Part shown: piece after piece, positions 36,624 to 45,949 of the stretch | How positions within the stretch are numbered: position 1 is the first letter of the stretch | How the letters are laid out: every line of letters starts with the position of its first letter | Origin: CAWVSB01 sp046710535 | Lineage (GTDB): Bacteria > Pseudomonadota > Gammaproteobacteria > Pseudomonadales > CAWVSB01 | Direction of reading: 5' to 3' | Assembly (NCBI GenBank): GCA_046710535.1 | Contig: JBKEHH010000003.1 | Location: forward strand, 186,001-250,000 | DNA: 64,000 nucleotides | Notes under the pieces: model-generated | What the model saw: the letters and a program-made list of their open reading frames with translations, nothing else | Told to the model about the DNA's origin: nothing | The model's database searches: none | Translations under genes and position numbers: made by a program

Positions 36624-37898
36624 ATGGAAATCATTTCACAATACGGCACTGTATTTCTAGTTATGGCCTGTTTATTTGGCTTTTTTATGGCTTGGGGCGT
36701 AGGTGCAAACGATGTTGCTAATGCCATGGGCACCTCGGTAGGTTCTGGTGCATTAACCATTAAACAAGCAATTTTCATTGCCATGATTTTTGAATTTGCC
36801 GGCGCATATTTAGCTGGTGGCGAAGTTACCGCAACCATTCGTAAAGGCGTTATTGACCCTGTCTTATTAACCGACACTCCGCATTATTTAGTCTACGGCA
36901 TGATGGCGGCATTATTAGCCGCAGGTACTTGGTTGTTAGTTGCTAGCGTAATGGGCTGGCCGGTATCAACAACGCATTCTATTGTTGGTGCTATTGTTGG
37001 CTTTGCTGCAGTAGGGATCTCTACCGACGCAGTTAACTGGGGCAAGGTTGGCAATATCGTAGCCAGCTGGGTGGTCTCTCCAGTACTAGCCGGCGCTATG
37101 TCCTTTGGACTATTCAAAAGCGTCCAAGTGCTGATCCTAAACACCGACAAACCGTTTGAAAACGCCAAACGTTACATCCCGTTCTATATGTTTTTAGTCG
37201 GCTTCATGATCATAATGGTGACCATACTTAAAGGTCTTAAACACGTTTTTAAAGACTATGGTTTTAGCTTAAGCTTTGCTGAAAGTGCTGGCATCGCCGC
37301 CATTGGCGGAATTATTGTGGCGATACTTGGCGCAATGCTATTACGTAGAATTAAACGTGATATAAGCCTAGAAGCTAGCAATCGTTTCGTTAACGTTGAA
37401 AAAGTTTTTGCAGTGTTAATGATCTTTACTGCCTGCGCCATGGCATTTGCCCATGGCTCTAATGATGTTGCGAATGCTGTTGGCCCAATCGCAGCGATTG
37501 TTGGAGTACTTCAAAACGGCTCTATTATGGCTAACAGCACAATGCCAAGCTGGATATTACTATTAGGTGGTGCCGGTATTGTTGCTGGCTTGGCAACTTA
37601 TGGCTTTAAGGTAATGGCAACTATCGGTAAAAAGATTACCGAGCTGACTCCAAGCCGCGGTTTTGCTGCTGAGCTTGGCGCTGCCACTACTGTAGTACTA
37701 GCCTCGGCCACCGGCTTACCTATTTCAACAACCCACACCTTAGTTGGCGCGGTGCTTGGTGTTGGTATCGCCCGCGGTATTGGTGCACTGAACTTGCGTG
37801 TTGTTGGCACTATATTCTTATCATGGATTGTGACTTTACCCGCCGGCGCCGGCTTGGCTATTTTATTCTTCTTCTTGTTTAAAGGCATTTTCGGCTAA
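36624..37898 (+). CDS. PiT-family inorganic phosphate transporter
   Basis: Low-affinity phosphate permease (H+- or Na+-coupled, moving metal-phosphate), 424 aa with about 10-12 membrane helices. The two duplicated signature repeats are visible: GVGANDVANAMGTSVGSGAL near residue 26 and AFAHGSNDVANAVGPIAAI near 275, each followed by a SxxTTH element (WPVSTTHSIVGA and LPISTTHTLVGA). A central hydrophilic loop links the halves. The DUF47 partner precedes it, indicating a phosphate-uptake pair. Transcription continues toward argE after 67 bases, with no clear terminator between. Confidence 0.93.
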   Translation: MEIISQYGTVFLVMACLFGFFMAWGVGANDVANAMGTSVGSGALTIKQAIFIAMIFEFAGAYLAGGEVTATIRKGVIDPVLLTDTPHYLVYGMMAALLAAGTWLLVASVMGWPVSTTHSIVGAIVGFAAVGISTDAVNWGKVGNIVASWVVSPVLAGAMSFGLFKSVQVLILNTDKPFENAKRYIPFYMFLVGFMIIMVTILKGLKHVFKDYGFSLSFAESAGIAAIGGIIVAILGAMLLRRIKRDISLEASNRFVNVEKVFAVLMIFTACAMAFAHGSNDVANAVGPIAAIVGVLQNGSIMANSTMPSWILLLGGAGIVAGLATYGFKVMATIGKKITELTPSRGFAAELGAATTVVLASATGLPISTTHTLVGAVLGVGIARGIGALNLRVVGTIFLSWIVTLPAGAGLAILFFFLFKGIFG

Positions 37899-37965
37899 GC
37901 ACTTAGGCAAAAAGATATTTACACAAGCATTAGCAAATAACGCAGTGGGCTGACAGAATAGGAAG

Positions 37966-39120
37966 ATGATTATTAAGCCCGATTTTAAAACCATGCTGCG
38001 CGAGCTTATTGCTGCTCCATCAGTCAGCTCAACCTCTGCTCGACATGACCAGAGTAATATGCCGGTGATCAATTTATTAGCTAATTGGCTAGAACCTTTA
38101 GGATTTAAAATTGAGATTCAGCCGCTGCCAGGCAAACCTCATAAAGCTAATCTTATTGCCACCTTAGGCGAAGGCTCTGGCGGATTAGTCTTTGCGGGCC
38201 ATACTGATACCGTGCCATTCGATGAGACTGGCTGGTACAGTTCACCGCTGAGTTTACTAGAGCGCGACAATCGGTTTTATGGTTTAGGCACTTGCGATAT
38301 GAAAGGCTTCTTTGCGATAGTCGTTGAAGCTTTAACCCCCTATTTAGATAAACCTTTGGACCAGCCGATTATTATTTTGGCAACTGCCGACGAGGAAAGC
38401 TCAATGGCTGGCGCGCAAGCATTGGCGGCGGCTGGCAAGCCCAAGGCACGCTATGCCATTATTGGCGAGCCAACTGGAATGGTGCCGGTATACAAACACA
38501 AAAGCATTATGATGCAGTCAATTAGCATCGAGGGCAAAGCTGGCCATTCGTCTAATCCACTGTTGGGCATTAACGCATTGGACATTATGCATGAAGTTAT
38601 CGGTTCACTAATGAATTACCGTAGCCAACTACAACAAGAATTTACCGATCCTGCATTTAAAGTCGCCTACCCAACGATAAATCTTGGCTGCATTCATGGT
38701 GGCGACAATCCAAATCGGATTTGCTCACACTGTGAACTGCACTTTGATACACGTCTATTACCCGGCATGGATAACGATGGGGTAAGTAATAACATTAACG
38801 AAATCGTGCAATCAATTGCCGGTAAACGTGGCGTTAATATGAAGCTCACACCATTAATAGATGGCGTGGAAGCTTTTGCCCAGTCACTAGATAGCCCTTT
38901 GGTAGCCGCTGCTCAGAAATTTACTGGCAACGAGGCTGCAAGTGTTGCCTTTGCCACCGAAGCGCCGTTCTTACAGAACCTTGGCATGGAAACATTAGTA
39001 TTAGGCCCAGGTGATATCGATCAGGCTCACCAAACTAATGAATTTATCGATATTGCCCGTATTGCACCAATGGAAAAAGTAATTCAGCAGCTTATTGAGC
39101 GCTTTTGTTTTGGATCTTAG
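37966..39120 (+). CDS. argE: Acetylornithine deacetylase
   Basis: M20 metallopeptidase-family enzyme that removes acetyl from N-acetylornithine in arginine biosynthesis. At 384 aa it matches the family. Motifs: FAGHTDTVPFDE (about residues 77-88) with the first metal His and Asp, GTCDMKGFFA with the bridging Asp, ATADEESSMAGA with the catalytic Glu pair, and IGEPTGMVPV. The last metal His is in DQAHQTNEFI near the C-terminus. It is followed 49 bases later by argA on the same strand, the usual gammaproteobacterial partnership; the acetylornithine formed downstream of ArgA feeds ArgE. Confidence 0.94.
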   Translation: MIIKPDFKTMLRELIAAPSVSSTSARHDQSNMPVINLLANWLEPLGFKIEIQPLPGKPHKANLIATLGEGSGGLVFAGHTDTVPFDETGWYSSPLSLLERDNRFYGLGTCDMKGFFAIVVEALTPYLDKPLDQPIIILATADEESSMAGAQALAAAGKPKARYAIIGEPTGMVPVYKHKSIMMQSISIEGKAGHSSNPLLGINALDIMHEVIGSLMNYRSQLQQEFTDPAFKVAYPTINLGCIHGGDNPNRICSHCELHFDTRLLPGMDNDGVSNNINEIVQSIAGKRGVNMKLTPLIDGVEAFAQSLDSPLVAAAQKFTGNEAASVAFATEAPFLQNLGMETLVLGPGDIDQAHQTNEFIDIARIAPMEKVIQQLIERFCFGS

Positions 39121-39169
39121 TCAGGCTACACTTAGCATCTAAATTTTATACTTAACGACGTTGAACATC

Positions 39170-40483
39170 ATGAATCCAGAAGACAACAAAGCCTATATTG
39201 AATGGTTTCGTCATTCTTCCCCTTATATTAATGCGCATAGGGGAAAGACGTTCGTATTGCTGCTTGAAGGTGAAGCAATTGAACATGAAAACTTTTCCAA
39301 TATCATTCAAGATATCGCCTTATTAAACAGTCTTGGTGTAAAACTAGTGTTAGTGCATGGCGCCAGGCCGCAAATAGAAAGCAGACTGCAACGCGCTGCT
39401 ATAAAAACCAGTTTCCACAAACAGATACGAATTACCTGTAGCGAAGCTTTAGTTAGTGTATGCGAAGCATCAGGCTATCTTCGTGGCCATATCGAAGCAT
39501 TGCTTTCGATGGGACTGCCGAATTCACCCATGCATTTATCACATCTAAAAGTATGCAGCGCTAATGTTGTTGTTGCCAAACCCAAAGGTATACATGACGG
39601 CGTAGACTTTCTGCACACTGGTGAAGTTAGAAAGATAGATTCTCAATGTATTATAGAACTCCTTAATCTTAATGCAGTAGTGTTAATTTCGCCTCTGGGT
39701 TATTCACCTACTGGGGAAATTTTTAACCTCCAAGCAAGTGATGTCGCGACGGAGGTAGCAACACAATTACAGGCCGATAAACTAATCTGCTTCTGTGAAC
39801 AAACTGGCTTGTTAGATGAGCAAGGTGAGCTACTGCGCGAGCTAAAACTAAGCGAGGCCAGTTTCCTCTGCGAAAGTAACAAACTAGGCGAGCAAAAAGC
39901 GGGCATTGAGGCAGTTATTAAAGCCTGCGAAAGTGGCGTCGAACGGGGCCAGATTATTAGCTATAAGGAAAACGGTGCGCTAATAAAAGAGCTGTTCACT
40001 CGTGATGGTTGCGGCAGCCTTATTTATCACGACAGTTATGACAGCATTAGAACTGCCACTATCGATGATATTGGCGGCGTACTTGAATTAATTGACCCAT
40101 TCGAACAGCAAGGTATTTTAGTTCGACGCTCTAGAGAGTTACTGGAAAACGAAATAGCCAAATTTACGGTAATCGAAAGAGACGGAACGATTATTGCTTG
40201 TGCGGCGCTGTATCCTTACATGAAAGACGCCCAAGGTGAGGTTGCGTGCATCGTTACCCATCCCGAGTATAGAGGGCACGGATTAGGCGAAAGGCTATTA
40301 GTTAATATTGAAAAACAAGCTAAAAGCATAGGTCTTGGTAAGTTGTTTGTATTAACTACGCATACAGCTCACTGGTTTTTGGAACAGGGCTTTACTGAAG
40401 TTTTACCTGCGGACTTACCAGAATTACGTCGGCAATTTTACAACTACCAACGTAATTCTAAGGTCTTTATCAAGGCGATATAA
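39170..40483 (+). CDS. argA: N-acetylglutamate synthase
   Basis: First enzyme of arginine biosynthesis, transferring acetyl from acetyl-CoA to glutamate and subject to arginine inhibition. About 437 aa: an N-terminal amino-acid-kinase-like domain (VLVHGARPQIESRL near residue 62, LISPLGYSPTGEIFNL near 185) that binds arginine, and a C-terminal GNAT domain (ATIDDIGGVLELIDPFEQQGILVRRSRE, then VTHPEYRGHGLGERLL with the acetyl-CoA loop). The frame is open from 39161 TTG; I use the ATG at 39170. Transcription ends at the hairpin near 40623-40651. Confidence 0.93.
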   Translation: MNPEDNKAYIEWFRHSSPYINAHRGKTFVLLLEGEAIEHENFSNIIQDIALLNSLGVKLVLVHGARPQIESRLQRAAIKTSFHKQIRITCSEALVSVCEASGYLRGHIEALLSMGLPNSPMHLSHLKVCSANVVVAKPKGIHDGVDFLHTGEVRKIDSQCIIELLNLNAVVLISPLGYSPTGEIFNLQASDVATEVATQLQADKLICFCEQTGLLDEQGELLRELKLSEASFLCESNKLGEQKAGIEAVIKACESGVERGQIISYKENGALIKELFTRDGCGSLIYHDSYDSIRTATIDDIGGVLELIDPFEQQGILVRRSRELLENEIAKFTVIERDGTIIACAALYPYMKDAQGEVACIVTHPEYRGHGLGERLLVNIEKQAKSIGLGKLFVLTTHTAHWFLEQGFTEVLPADLPELRRQFYNYQRNSKVFIKAI

Positions 40484-40593
40484 AGTCTACCTGCGGGCTT
40501 GCTGAGCATTAGCCGTGCCTTTGTAAAGCACTCCTAGACTGAAGCCTATGTGAGAGAGTAGCCACGCTGATAAAAAAGCGACTAGAAGATCTA

Positions 40594-40614
40594 TTATTAC
40601 TTGATGAGTAATAA
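40594..40614. repeat. Perfect hairpin upstream of the terminator
   Basis: TTATTACT and AGTAATAA form an eight-base stem with a five-base loop, nine bases before the A-tract of the terminator. No T-run follows on the plus strand, so it is not a second intrinsic terminator; it may stabilise the argA 3' end. Confidence 0.45.
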
Positions 40615-40622
40615 GCAGCCAC

Positions 40623-40651
40623 AAAAAAAGGCGGTTAGTGCCGCCTTTTTT
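40623..40651. terminator. Bidirectional terminator between argA and the TonB operon
   Basis: A seven-A tract, GGCGG, six-base loop, CCGCC and a T tract. It lies between the convergent argA and TPR genes and should function for both strands. Confidence 0.85.
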
Positions 40652-40668
40652 GTTGTCTAGTTAAGCTG

Positions 40669-42027
40669 TTAGTCTGCCGCTAAAGACGCTCTGCGCTTAG
40701 CTTCATTGTCAATGTACTGAACCCACTGACCGGCCACTTTTTCACTACGCTCATCTTTCTTCGCTTCAACAAACTGCTTTCTAGCATCGGACAATTTATT
40801 TAAATTAAACAATGACATGCCAATTACAATATAAGTATTGTCGCGACGACGTACGCCTTTTTTGCTTAATGCTGTCTTGCCAGCGTCTACCGCTTGCTTA
40901 AACATATCATTATCAAAATATATGTTCGCTAACCGTGCCCAAGGCTCACCTTCAGTCGACGTTTTCGCAGCTTTCTCCATATAAGGTAGCGCGGCTTTAT
41001 TCTCTTGAGCAGCGCTTAAAGCATTACCCATTAGCTGATAGTTTTTGGAGCTGCCTTTAATCGCTTCACGTTTAAAGCCTTCATCTAAAACTTGAGTAGC
41101 CTTATAAGGCATTTCTGAACCAAGAAACAAATAAGCCATATTAATTAGCTCTTGCTCACGGTTTAACCCTTCGGTGACATAAGCAGTTTCATAAGCAATT
41201 AATTGCTTTTTCTCTTGTTGTAATTCACCATAAATACCGGAAATCTGTGTCCAATATTCACGTTTTGGCCACTTACGTATCAGCTGCTCTAGTACTTCGC
41301 CAACTTTAGGCATATCGCCTTTCTCATAGTACAAGGCACGCATTAGTAAGTACCATTGTTCTTTAGGCTCTTTACCTTTTAACTCAGCCAGCCTCATGGC
41401 TTTTTCAACTTCCCTTAGCGCACTATCATAATTTTGAACTTGGAAGTAGGCCTGCGCTAACAGCACATGAGCACTTGGCTGCGCGTCTTCAGCGAGTTTA
41501 AACCAATCTGTTAACTCCTTAATTGCTCCCTTGTAGTCTTCTACCACAAAATATAGCTGTGCAAGTTGGTACTTAGTATTCAGTTCCATCGCTAACGGAA
41601 TATCTTCTTGAGAAATTACATTGCGATAGGCTTCAATAACCTTTGGATAATTTTCTTGCGCGTAATAAACGAATGCATAAAAATTATACATATTGGCTTT
41701 TTCGTAACCGTTAAGCTCTTTTTTACCAGTTGTATTTTTTAGGTCATCAAGAATCTTTAACGCTTCTACGAAATCTTTTTCTTCCGAAGCAATCTGTGCA
41801 GCACTTAACTTTTCATAGACTGCGTTTCTAAGTGCAGGAGTTCTACGAGTTTCTCGCGTATCTTTTGGTTTGTCTTCAGCAGCCTGAGCAACACCATATG
41901 ATTCAATCCCAGGTATAGATGAAACAATACCTGGAGTTGCCGCTAGAAAACAAAAAGCGACCGCACCATTCACCACACTCCGACTTAGGGAGCACATTGA
42001 TGTCTTGGCTTTTATTAACATTGTCAT
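40669..42027 (-). CDS. TPR-repeat protein of the TonB operon
   Basis: Exported protein, about 452 aa, last gene of the six-gene TonB cluster. The frame opens with TTG at 42042, but the ATG at 42025-42027 is likelier. After a signal peptide (hydrophobic GAVAFCFLAATPGIVSS; cleavage possibly near AQAAE) comes a solenoid of tetratricopeptide repeats: KANMYNFYAFVYYAQENYPKVIEAY, then AHVLLAQAYFQVQNYDSALREVEKA, further units and EPWARLANIYFDNDMFKQAVDAG. Such TPR proteins accompany TtpC-type systems and likely act in the periplasm with TonB or TtpC; the exact role is not established. It is two bases from the tonB stop. Confidence 0.85.
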   Translation of the reverse strand: MTMLIKAKTSMCSLSRSVVNGAVAFCFLAATPGIVSSIPGIESYGVAQAAEDKPKDTRETRRTPALRNAVYEKLSAAQIASEEKDFVEALKILDDLKNTTGKKELNGYEKANMYNFYAFVYYAQENYPKVIEAYRNVISQEDIPLAMELNTKYQLAQLYFVVEDYKGAIKELTDWFKLAEDAQPSAHVLLAQAYFQVQNYDSALREVEKAMRLAELKGKEPKEQWYLLMRALYYEKGDMPKVGEVLEQLIRKWPKREYWTQISGIYGELQQEKKQLIAYETAYVTEGLNREQELINMAYLFLGSEMPYKATQVLDEGFKREAIKGSSKNYQLMGNALSAAQENKAALPYMEKAAKTSTEGEPWARLANIYFDNDMFKQAVDAGKTALSKKGVRRRDNTYIVIGMSLFNLNKLSDARKQFVEAKKDERSEKVAGQWVQYIDNEAKRRASLAAD

Positions 42028-42044
42028 GTGATTATGTTCCAAAA

Positions 42045-42650
42045 CTATTTTTGCAATTCGTAGGTAAACTTATTCTGCACGCCCGCAACTTCAATTGGCA
42101 CACCATCAGAAACTCTAGGCTTATATTTAAACTTACCTGCAGCTCTGACAGAAGCTCGCTCAAAGTAACCACTTGGTTGGCAGTCCACCGCTGTTGCGTC
42201 TTTTGTTGCTCCAGTCGTTGTCACTGTGTACTCAACAATACAGTAACCCTCTATACCACGACTGTTAGCTCGGTTTGGATAAATAGGGGCAACCTTAACG
42301 ATTGGCAGATATTCACCGTCAGACGCTGACATACCACCAGCACCTATTTTGACACTAACTTTTGGTGAGAAGTTCATATTAAGCGCGGTATCAACCTGAA
42401 TATCATTAATAACAGGCGTATCCAGTTCTGGTGGTGGCTCTTCAGGATCTTCTGGCTTGTCCGGTTTAGCGGCATCGACATTTACATCGATATCAACGTC
42501 CGGCATTGAAAAGTCAGCGATTTTGGTCGCCTCCGAATCATCAAGTTTATGGTTAGCAGACTTTATCAATGTAAACATTATGACAAAAAGTCCAACCGTA
42601 ACGACAAAGGCTAAGGCGGCGCCGATAATTATTTTTATAACTTTACCCAT
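42045..42650 (-). CDS. tonB: TonB-family energy transducer
   Basis: Inner-membrane anchored periplasmic protein that couples the proton-motive force to outer-membrane receptors. Short at 201 aa, as usual for TonB2-type proteins. An N-terminal membrane helix (IIIGAALAFVVTVGLFVIMF, residues 7-26) is followed by a brief acidic/proline linker with KPDKPEDPEEPPPELD rather than the long Pro-Lys region of TonB1, and the C-terminal domain with YPNRANSRGIEGYCIVEYTV and FKYKPRVSDG. It lies between exbD and the TPR gene. Confidence 0.88.
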   Translation of the reverse strand: MGKVIKIIIGAALAFVVTVGLFVIMFTLIKSANHKLDDSEATKIADFSMPDVDIDVNVDAAKPDKPEDPEEPPPELDTPVINDIQVDTALNMNFSPKVSVKIGAGGMSASDGEYLPIVKVAPIYPNRANSRGIEGYCIVEYTVTTTGATKDATAVDCQPSGYFERASVRAAGKFKYKPRVSDGVPIEVAGVQNKFTYELQK

Positions 42651-42655
42651 GAGAA

Positions 42656-43066
42656 CTATTTTTCCTCGGCGGCAAGGTGGATATCAGAAACACCAGCATC
42701 ACGAGCAGCATCATAAACAATAGCAAATTTCTCAGCAGTAGACTGCTGGTCTGCCTGAATTACGACGGCACCTTTAGGATTATCAGCATGCATGCGCTCG
42801 ATAATTGCTTTTACAGATGTGGGCTTAACCAATACTTTATTAATCCAAATTTCATCGGTAGCAGTTACTGCTACTAAAATATTTTGGTTCTTAACTTCAT
42901 CGCGAGTCTCAGCAACAGGCCGATTTACATCAACACCTGCTTCTTTGATAAACGTCGCTGTCACAATAAAAAAGATTAACATAATAAAAACTACGTCCAA
43001 CATGGGCGTAAGATCTATTTGCTGACCCTGTTCTTCGGCAGCTTTTCTAACTAGAGAATTGCGCAT
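42656..43066 (-). CDS. exbD: Biopolymer transport protein ExbD
   Basis: ExbD/TolR family proton-channel subunit, 136 aa. The N-terminal cytosolic part IDLTPMLDVVFIMLIFFIV (residues 17-35) contains the membrane helix with the conserved protonatable Asp24 in LDVVF. The periplasmic domain ends VQADQQSTAEKFAIVYDAARDAGV. The gene is ten bases downstream of exbB and five before tonB. Together ExbB and ExbD energise TonB. Confidence 0.93.
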   Translation of the reverse strand: MRNSLVRKAAEEQGQQIDLTPMLDVVFIMLIFFIVTATFIKEAGVDVNRPVAETRDEVKNQNILVAVTATDEIWINKVLVKPTSVKAIIERMHADNPKGAVVIQADQQSTAEKFAIVYDAARDAGVSDIHLAAEEK

Positions 43067-43076
43067 CTTATACTCT

Positions 43077-43604
43077 TTAGTGATCGTTCGTTAGTTGGTC
43101 TTCTAGCAACTGATTTTCACGCGCCGCGACACCTTCAATATACGTACCGGCAAAAACTCCAGACAACGCCGCTACCATTCCAGCCATAGTGGGGATAGTC
43201 GCTTTCGACACACCACCCGCCATTGACTTAGCGTCACCACCGCCAGTAATAGCCATAATCTCAAATACTTCAATCATGCCCGTTACAGTTCCTAGTAGAC
43301 CAAGCAATGGACACAGCGCTGTCATTGTCTTGATAACAGGAACCAAATTATTGATTTTCAATGACGCTTGAGAAATTAATAATTTACGGACCTGTTTAGC
43401 ATGCCAAGATTTACGCTCACTACGCGCTTCCCAAACAGTCATTGCCGCATCTACATCAGTTCTCAGTTCAGTACGGTAATACCAAACTCTCTCAACAATG
43501 ATTGTCCACATGCAGAGGCTCAGAATAGCAATTAGCCAAAGCACATTGCCTCCTGAATCCATAAACCGCATTAACTCGGAATAATAATCAAAAAGGTAAT
43601 ACAT
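43077..43604 (-). CDS. exbB: ExbB2-type MotA/TolQ/ExbB proton-channel protein
   Basis: Proton-channel subunit of 175 aa, shorter than the E. coli ExbB of 244 and of the TonB2 class. The first membrane helix is near residues 20-38 (VLWLIAILSLCMWTIIV); the second and third helices contain the family signature TMTALCPLLGLLGTVTGMIEVFEIMA and GGVSKATIPTMAGMVAALSGVFAG. It lies between the TtpC-like gene and exbD in the same operon. Confidence 0.92.
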   Translation of the reverse strand: MYYLFDYYSELMRFMDSGGNVLWLIAILSLCMWTIIVERVWYYRTELRTDVDAAMTVWEARSERKSWHAKQVRKLLISQASLKINNLVPVIKTMTALCPLLGLLGTVTGMIEVFEIMAITGGGDAKSMAGGVSKATIPTMAGMVAALSGVFAGTYIEGVAARENQLLEDQLTNDH

Positions 43605-43618
43605 TAGCGCGCTCCCAA

Positions 43619-45001
43619 TCAGGCCGCTGAGCGCTCGGCAATGATACCCGTAGACTGTTCTTCTAACACATGGATGACCTTTTTAGATCTAGCACTAACC
43701 ATGGTGTGCATAAGAACAGTAGGAATAGCAACAAGTAGGCCAAGTACTGTTGTTATCAACGCACCTGAAATACCACCAGCCATTGCCTTCGGATCACCAG
43801 CACCAAATATGGTTATTGCTTGGAAAGTAATAATCATACCGGTTACCGTACCAAGTAGACCCATTAGTGGAGCAACTGCTGCGATGATTTTTAAACCACC
43901 TAACATTTTTTCCAAATTCGGAATTTCTTTGAGAATCTGCTCGCTTAACTTTAATTCTAGCGTTTCAACATTCATAGCTGGGTTATCTTCATGTACTTTG
44001 AGTACACGACCCAGCGGGTTGTCATCACTAGTAGTAGCTGACTTCATTTGAGCATTCACTTTTGCGCCTATCGAGGTCAATACAACAAAGCGCCACACAG
44101 CAATAATCAAAGCAACAAAACCTAGCGCGGTAATCGCATAACCAACATACCCACCTTGATGCCACCGCTCGTTAAGCGTAGGGGTACCAATTAGCGCTTT
44201 TAGCAATGAACCGCCAGTTGGGCCGGTTGGATCAATACCAAAAGGCGATAAACCGTCTGTAGACTGAGCTAGATCACCTGCCCAACTAACGTAACGACTT
44301 AGCGGCTGTCTTGGTAATTCTTTTAAAGTACCGTTGCTGTAAGACAAATAGCGACCGTCACCAGTAACAATATTAAAACTACCTACCCGAGTCACAGTTT
44401 CCTGAGTTACGTCTCCATTGGGTGCGATAACTTCAGCTTCAAAATTCACGATACGACCAGATTCAGTCATTTCACGCTGTAGCATTCCCCACAAACGTTC
44501 AATTTCTTGAACTGTTGGTAGCTTGTCAGAATCACTCATCTTCTCAACTAATCCGTCAATAAACTCTTCACGACCAGGATATTGAGCACTTGTTAGTGAT
44601 ACTTCGAAATTAGAGCGCATGTCACCAGCAGCAGATGTTAGGTGACCAAATAGCTCAGCCAATGTACCTAGCCGCTCTTTCAAGCGCTTCTGCGCATCAG
44701 TAACAAGCTTTTCATTTACTTCAAACTGCTTTTCTTTTTGAACAGATAACTTTTCTAAGCGAGTACGCTCAGCTTTCATATCATTCAACAATTTGATTTG
44801 CTCAGATTTAGCAGCCTTAAATTTTGCTTCACGAGCAGAGTTAGATTTAGCTTCAGAATAACGCCCTGCTTCTACTTTTTTCAGCAAGTCATCTAACGTC
44901 ATAGATTTTTCTACTTCTTCTTGCCCCATTACCGCCGCTGAACTAACAGTTAAAATACTGGCAACAGCAACTAATTTTCTCATCATGCTAAATGTTTTCA
45001 T
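43619..45001 (-). CDS. TtpC-like MotA/TolQ/ExbB proton-channel protein
   Basis: A 460-aa member of the MotA/TolQ/ExbB family with a large periplasmic extension, like TtpC of Vibrio TonB2 systems. A signal peptide (KLVAVASILTVSSAAVMG) is followed by a coiled-coil segment rich in Lys and Glu (about residues 30-125), a globular part, a membrane helix near 285-305 (VGYAITALGFVALIIAVWRF) and the C-terminal channel domain with APLMGLLGTVTGMIITFQAI and GGISGALITTVLGLLVAIPTVL. TtpC is required for some TonB2 systems, bridging the ExbB/ExbD/TonB complex and partners. Its start abuts the DUF3450 stop by one base. Confidence 0.9.
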   Translation of the reverse strand: MKTFSMMRKLVAVASILTVSSAAVMGQEEVEKSMTLDDLLKKVEAGRYSEAKSNSAREAKFKAAKSEQIKLLNDMKAERTRLEKLSVQKEKQFEVNEKLVTDAQKRLKERLGTLAELFGHLTSAAGDMRSNFEVSLTSAQYPGREEFIDGLVEKMSDSDKLPTVQEIERLWGMLQREMTESGRIVNFEAEVIAPNGDVTQETVTRVGSFNIVTGDGRYLSYSNGTLKELPRQPLSRYVSWAGDLAQSTDGLSPFGIDPTGPTGGSLLKALIGTPTLNERWHQGGYVGYAITALGFVALIIAVWRFVVLTSIGAKVNAQMKSATTSDDNPLGRVLKVHEDNPAMNVETLELKLSEQILKEIPNLEKMLGGLKIIAAVAPLMGLLGTVTGMIITFQAITIFGAGDPKAMAGGISGALITTVLGLLVAIPTVLMHTMVSARSKKVIHVLEEQSTGIIAERSAA

Positions 45002-45789
45002 TATTGCGCAACCTCCGGAGCTTTTACTGGTAGCGTCATAACGTCTTTAGTCGCTTGATTTAGCGCTATACGAATACCCTTAGAGATAGCAACTTTATAT
45101 AAACCGCTATCTACCTCGGTGAAATCACGAAGGACTGAATCGTAAGCACCAGAAACATTGCCATCAGTAGTTTGATACATAAGACCAATTCGACCAATTC
45201 GCAACATATTAACTTCAGTTGGCACACCGTTAATCTCTACACTGCCTTCATAAGTATCGATCTTACGGCCATATTCGGCTTCAATTTTGTAAGCTTCAAG
45301 CACCTGTCTAAATTTCTCAGCAACCGTTAAGTCACTGCGATCGACGTTCTCGCGCAAAAAGGAAATACGCTCATCACGCTCTTCCTTTTTGAAAGGGATG
45401 TCTAAACCAACAAACTCTTCAAGACTATCAATCATCCGTATCACCAACGGTAGCATCTGACGAGATACCACTGTCACTTGCGAAATAGATTCCTCTATTC
45501 GGTCTATACGAAGCAACTGATTATCGATCTGCTTATCCAGCCTAGCGTTATAAACCTTTAAGCCCTCTACCTGTTTCAGAACTGTTTTATAGTCCTGCAG
45601 ACGGTCACGAGTCTCATCGGCAAGTTTGTCCACGCGTTTTTGAGAAGACTGAGCTGCTTCTGTCTTCGCTTGGCCAACTTTATAAATTTGATCTAGCGAG
45701 TCTGCTTCAACTACTGCAGAACGCCCCATAATTGCGCCCGCCAGTACAATACTGGTAATGGCGACTTTCTTCATTCGGTGCATATTCAT
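45001..45789 (-). CDS. DUF3450 periplasmic protein
   Basis: First gene of the TonB operon, 262 aa. Signal peptide MKKVAITSIVLAGAIMGRSAVVEA, then a long coiled-coil region (about residues 40-100, with TRDRLQDYKTVLKQVEG) and the conserved QMLPLVIRMIDSLEEFVGLDIPF segment of DUF3450, ending in a small beta domain RIGRIGLMYQTTDG. The gene is a constant companion of TtpC/ExbB/ExbD/TonB2 clusters; its function is unknown, but physical association with TtpC is plausible. The start is ATG at 45787-45789, with AAGGAAA 11 bases upstream. Confidence 0.88.
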   Translation of the reverse strand: MNMHRMKKVAITSIVLAGAIMGRSAVVEADSLDQIYKVGQAKTEAAQSSQKRVDKLADETRDRLQDYKTVLKQVEGLKVYNARLDKQIDNQLLRIDRIEESISQVTVVSRQMLPLVIRMIDSLEEFVGLDIPFKKEERDERISFLRENVDRSDLTVAEKFRQVLEAYKIEAEYGRKIDTYEGSVEINGVPTEVNMLRIGRIGLMYQTTDGNVSGAYDSVLRDFTEVDSGLYKVAISKGIRIALNQATKDVMTLPVKAPEVAQ

Positions 45790-45920
45790 GGGAATAGCGT
45801 TTCCTTTGAATCGTTGTTAATGAAAGCTTAATTTTTATCGTTGCTGCGAGCCATGTATCTTATTTTCTGTCAGCGGCTTCAGCTTCTGATTGGTCGTAGT
45901 GAGACAATGTCAGAACAGCT

Positions 45921-45949
45921 ATTTAATAACAACTATTTCCAATTATCAA
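45921..45949 (-). promoter_or_regulatory. Candidate promoter of the TonB operon, with a Fur-like half-site
   Basis: On the minus strand TTGATA, a 17-base spacer and TTAAAT. Transcription would start near 45914, giving a leader of about 125 bases to the DUF3450 gene. The -35 box overlaps TGATAAT, one half of the 7-1-7 Fur consensus (45942-45948); the other half is poorly matched, so iron control is only suggested. The rest of the 297-base intergenic region shows nothing else. Confidence 0.4.

Noticed and set aside
36893..37168. Long antisense ORF in the PiT gene
   Set aside because: It is a shadow of the transporter frame, with biased composition and no recognisable protein; the same applies to the antisense frames in glnE, gspE and ubiH.
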